From Candidatus Dormiibacterota bacterium (lineage in GTDB: Bacteria > Chloroflexota > Dormibacteria > Dormibacterales > Dormibacteraceae), in contig PLYD01000194.1 of NCBI GenBank assembly GCA_003151665.1, positions 1 to 5,006 of the forward strand: a stretch of 5,006 bases of DNA, written 5' to 3'. The position numbers and the translations under genes were made by a program. Numbering within the stretch: the stretch's first letter is position 1; the number at the start of each line of letters is the position of its first letter. Positions 3,452 to 5,006 of the stretch are shown in pieces. The notes under the pieces were generated by a model. The model was not told the origin of the DNA, made no database searches, and was given only the letters and a program-made list of their open reading frames with translations.

Positions 3452-5006
3452 GTGACTGCCTCTTCCTGCCACTGCCGCAGCGGGCGGCCGGCATTCGTGA
3501 GCTGACCGGCTGGGAAGCGTTGTGGACCCCACTCGGCGAAGGCGAAGCCGAGCGCTTGACCATTGGCAAGGGAGTGGGGTGGAAGCCGATCGAGGTGCCG
3601 CGCCAGCTCGCGGCGCGCGAAGGCCACCAGGCGGTTTGGTACCGGACCGAGTTCGCCCGGCCTGACCACGGCGGTCGAGTTCTGTTGCGCCTCGGCGGTG
3701 CTTTTCTAGCGACCAACGCATGGCTCAACGGCAAGCTGTTGGGCTCTCACTATGGCTACTTCGCGCCGTTTGGATTCGACCTGACGCCCTACTTGAAGGC
3801 CGAGAACCTGCTAGTCATCTGCTGCGAGTCTCCAGTCGAACCACAGCCGGACAAGAAGCACCACATGATGGGCGTTTTCAACGACGGCGAGCTCCGCCCG
3901 TACCCTGCATCGGCTTACTCGAGCCTGCCGGACCCATATCGATGGGAGGTGCCGATCGGCCTGTGGCGCTCTGTCGAGCTGGAGTACGTCGGCGCGATCA
4001 CCATCGACTGGATGCGCCTGAAACCGCACATCGAGGCGAATGACGGGCGCCTCGAGGTCGAGGCTCGTCTTCGCAATCTCGACGGACGCAACATGGACGG
4101 CGAGGTCGAGCTGGTCGTCTCCATGCCTGGGCGCGGTCCGCTGCGCTTGCGGCGCGAAGTTCACCTGGGGGGAGGCAGCGAGCAAACGGTATCGATGCGC
4201 CTCGCGTTGCCGGGTGCGAAGCGATGGGAGCCCTGGCGGTTTGGAGGCCAGCCTATGTATCGAGCGGAGCTGGTCGCCTACGCAGGCGGCGTCGAATCTG
4301 CCCGCGTCGAGGACACATTTGCGTTCAGGGAGCTCAAATGGGAGATCGGCCCGCGCCGCTGGAACTTCTCGGTGAATGGTCGGCAGATGTTCCTCAGAGG
4401 TGCGTGCTACGCACCGTCGTATCGACTCGATGAGCTCACTCCAGACCGAATGGAGGGCGATCTTCGGATTGCGAAGCAGGCCAACATCGATGCGCTGCGC
4501 GTCATGGCCAACGTGCTTCCCGACGAGTTCTATCGCCGGGCGGATGCCGCGGGCGTGCTGCTGCTCCAGGAGCTGCCATTGACCGGCATCTACGCATATC
4601 ACGCGCGAGGTGATGACTCCCGCTTTTTCGAATCAGCCGCCCGCCAGCAGCAGGGCGAGATGGTCGAGATGCTCCGCAACCGGCCTTCGGTCGCGCTCTG
4701 GATCGCGCACGACGAGCCCCCATGGCTCTCGAGCAACGCCGACCTGGGCGACGTGCATGCGGTGCGGCAAAACCACCCGATCGACCAGGAGCTGAAGGCA
4801 TCATTCGAGAAGCTGGATGCGACCCGGCCCGCGCTGGCCGCCTCAGGCGAGATCGACCAGCACTTGATGCTCGGCTGGACGACTGGTTCGTGGCGCGAGC
4901 TCACCGAGGTCGAACCGGTGATGGTCACCGCTTTCGGCGCGCAATCGCTGCCGGCGGCCGACTCACCGGTCTGGCAAGAGATCCCTGCGCCGTGGCCGGT
5001 CGCCGA
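3448..5006 (+). CDS. Glycoside hydrolase family 2 protein lacking the usual nucleophile, 3'-truncated
   Basis: An open frame of 519 codons runs off the window from a GTG at 3448, which overlaps the galK stop as GTGA. There is no signal peptide, so the protein should be cytosolic. Domain order is that of GH2. First is a jelly-roll sugar-binding domain (about 60-130) with WYRTEF at 64-69, WLNG at 92-95 and FDLTPYL. Then come GLWRSVEL (171-178), an Ig-like sandwich to about 294, and a TIM barrel from about 307 (FSVNGRQMFLRG, then R351, then QELP at 374-377). The acid/base site reads WIAHDEPPW, with E423 present but Asp in place of the usual Asn. The nucleophile site reads VTAFGAQSLP, with A495 where the family has Glu (normally EFGAQ). 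Context next to galT and galK suggests a beta-galactosidase role, but the barrel motifs look more like the beta-mannosidase-related GH2 branch. It may be inactive, use another residue, or act by binding. The family call is firm; the activity is open. Confidence 0.93.
   Translation, partial: MSDCLFLPLPQRAAGIRELTGWEALWTPLGEGEAERLTIGKGVGWKPIEVPRQLAAREGHQAVWYRTEFARPDHGGRVLLRLGGAFLATNAWLNGKLLGSHYGYFAPFGFDLTPYLKAENLLVICCESPVEPQPDKKHHMMGVFNDGELRPYPASAYSSLPDPYRWEVPIGLWRSVELEYVGAITIDWMRLKPHIEANDGRLEVEARLRNLDGRNMDGEVELVVSMPGRGPLRLRREVHLGGGSEQTVSMRLALPGAKRWEPWRFGGQPMYRAELVAYAGGVESARVEDTFAFRELKWEIGPRRWNFSVNGRQMFLRGACYAPSYRLDELTPDRMEGDLRIAKQANIDALRVMANVLPDEFYRRADAAGVLLLQELPLTGIYAYHARGDDSRFFESAARQQQGEMVEMLRNRPSVALWIAHDEPPWLSSNADLGDVHAVRQNHPIDQELKASFEKLDATRPALAASGEIDQHLMLGWTTGSWRELTEVEPVMVTAFGAQSLPAADSPVWQEIPAPWPVA

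Noticed and set aside
3811..4602. 263-codon - strand frame opposite the GH2 gene
   Set aside because: It is antisense to a well-supported GH2 coding sequence, has no recognisable motif, and long antisense frames are common in GC-rich DNA.

Overview
The window is a GC-rich chromosomal fragment from a bacterium. GTG and TTG starts are common, genes overlap at their ends, and there are no rRNA, tRNA, phage or transposase genes. The style suggests a soil or sediment lineage such as Actinomycetota, Chloroflexota or Dormibacterota, but nothing here fixes the phylum. Two genes are cut by the window edges: the first at its 5' end and the last at its 3' end.

Left part (1-1145): the C-terminal half of a spermidine-synthase-like (aminopropyltransferase-fold) protein on the + strand ends 2 bp from the end of a convergent PaaI-type hotdog thioesterase gene on the - strand. 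Neither has an obvious functional link to the genes on the right.

Middle (1146-1468): about 320 bases without a convincing protein gene, but not empty. Two related hairpins lie just upstream of the thioesterase gene. The stronger one has a U-rich tail only when read on the - strand. To their right is a roughly 100-nt block with a long-range closing stem, an 11-bp direct repeat that allows alternative pairings, and, on the - strand, a perfect 10-nt Shine-Dalgarno-like sequence. The simplest reading is a small - strand RNA, or a structured leader of the thioesterase gene, ending at the hairpins. A weak + strand promoter is possible at about 1454.

Right part (1469-5006): a tightly packed + strand galactose operon. 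It holds a 52-codon basic small ORF of unknown function, galT (galactose-1-phosphate uridylyltransferase), galK (a short galactokinase) and a glycoside hydrolase family 2 protein that runs off the window. Every junction overlaps: TTGA between the small ORF and galT, 11 nt between galT and galK, and GTGA between galK and the GH2 gene. This points to one coupled transcription and translation unit. GalK phosphorylates galactose, GalT exchanges it onto UDP, and the GH2 protein would be expected to release the sugar inside the cell, since no signal peptide is seen. The main surprise is in the GH2 protein. Where the family has its catalytic nucleophile Glu (the usual (S/T)EFGAQ motif), this one reads TAFGAQ, and its acid/base motif is Asp-Glu instead of Asn-Glu. 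It may therefore not be an ordinary retaining glycosidase.
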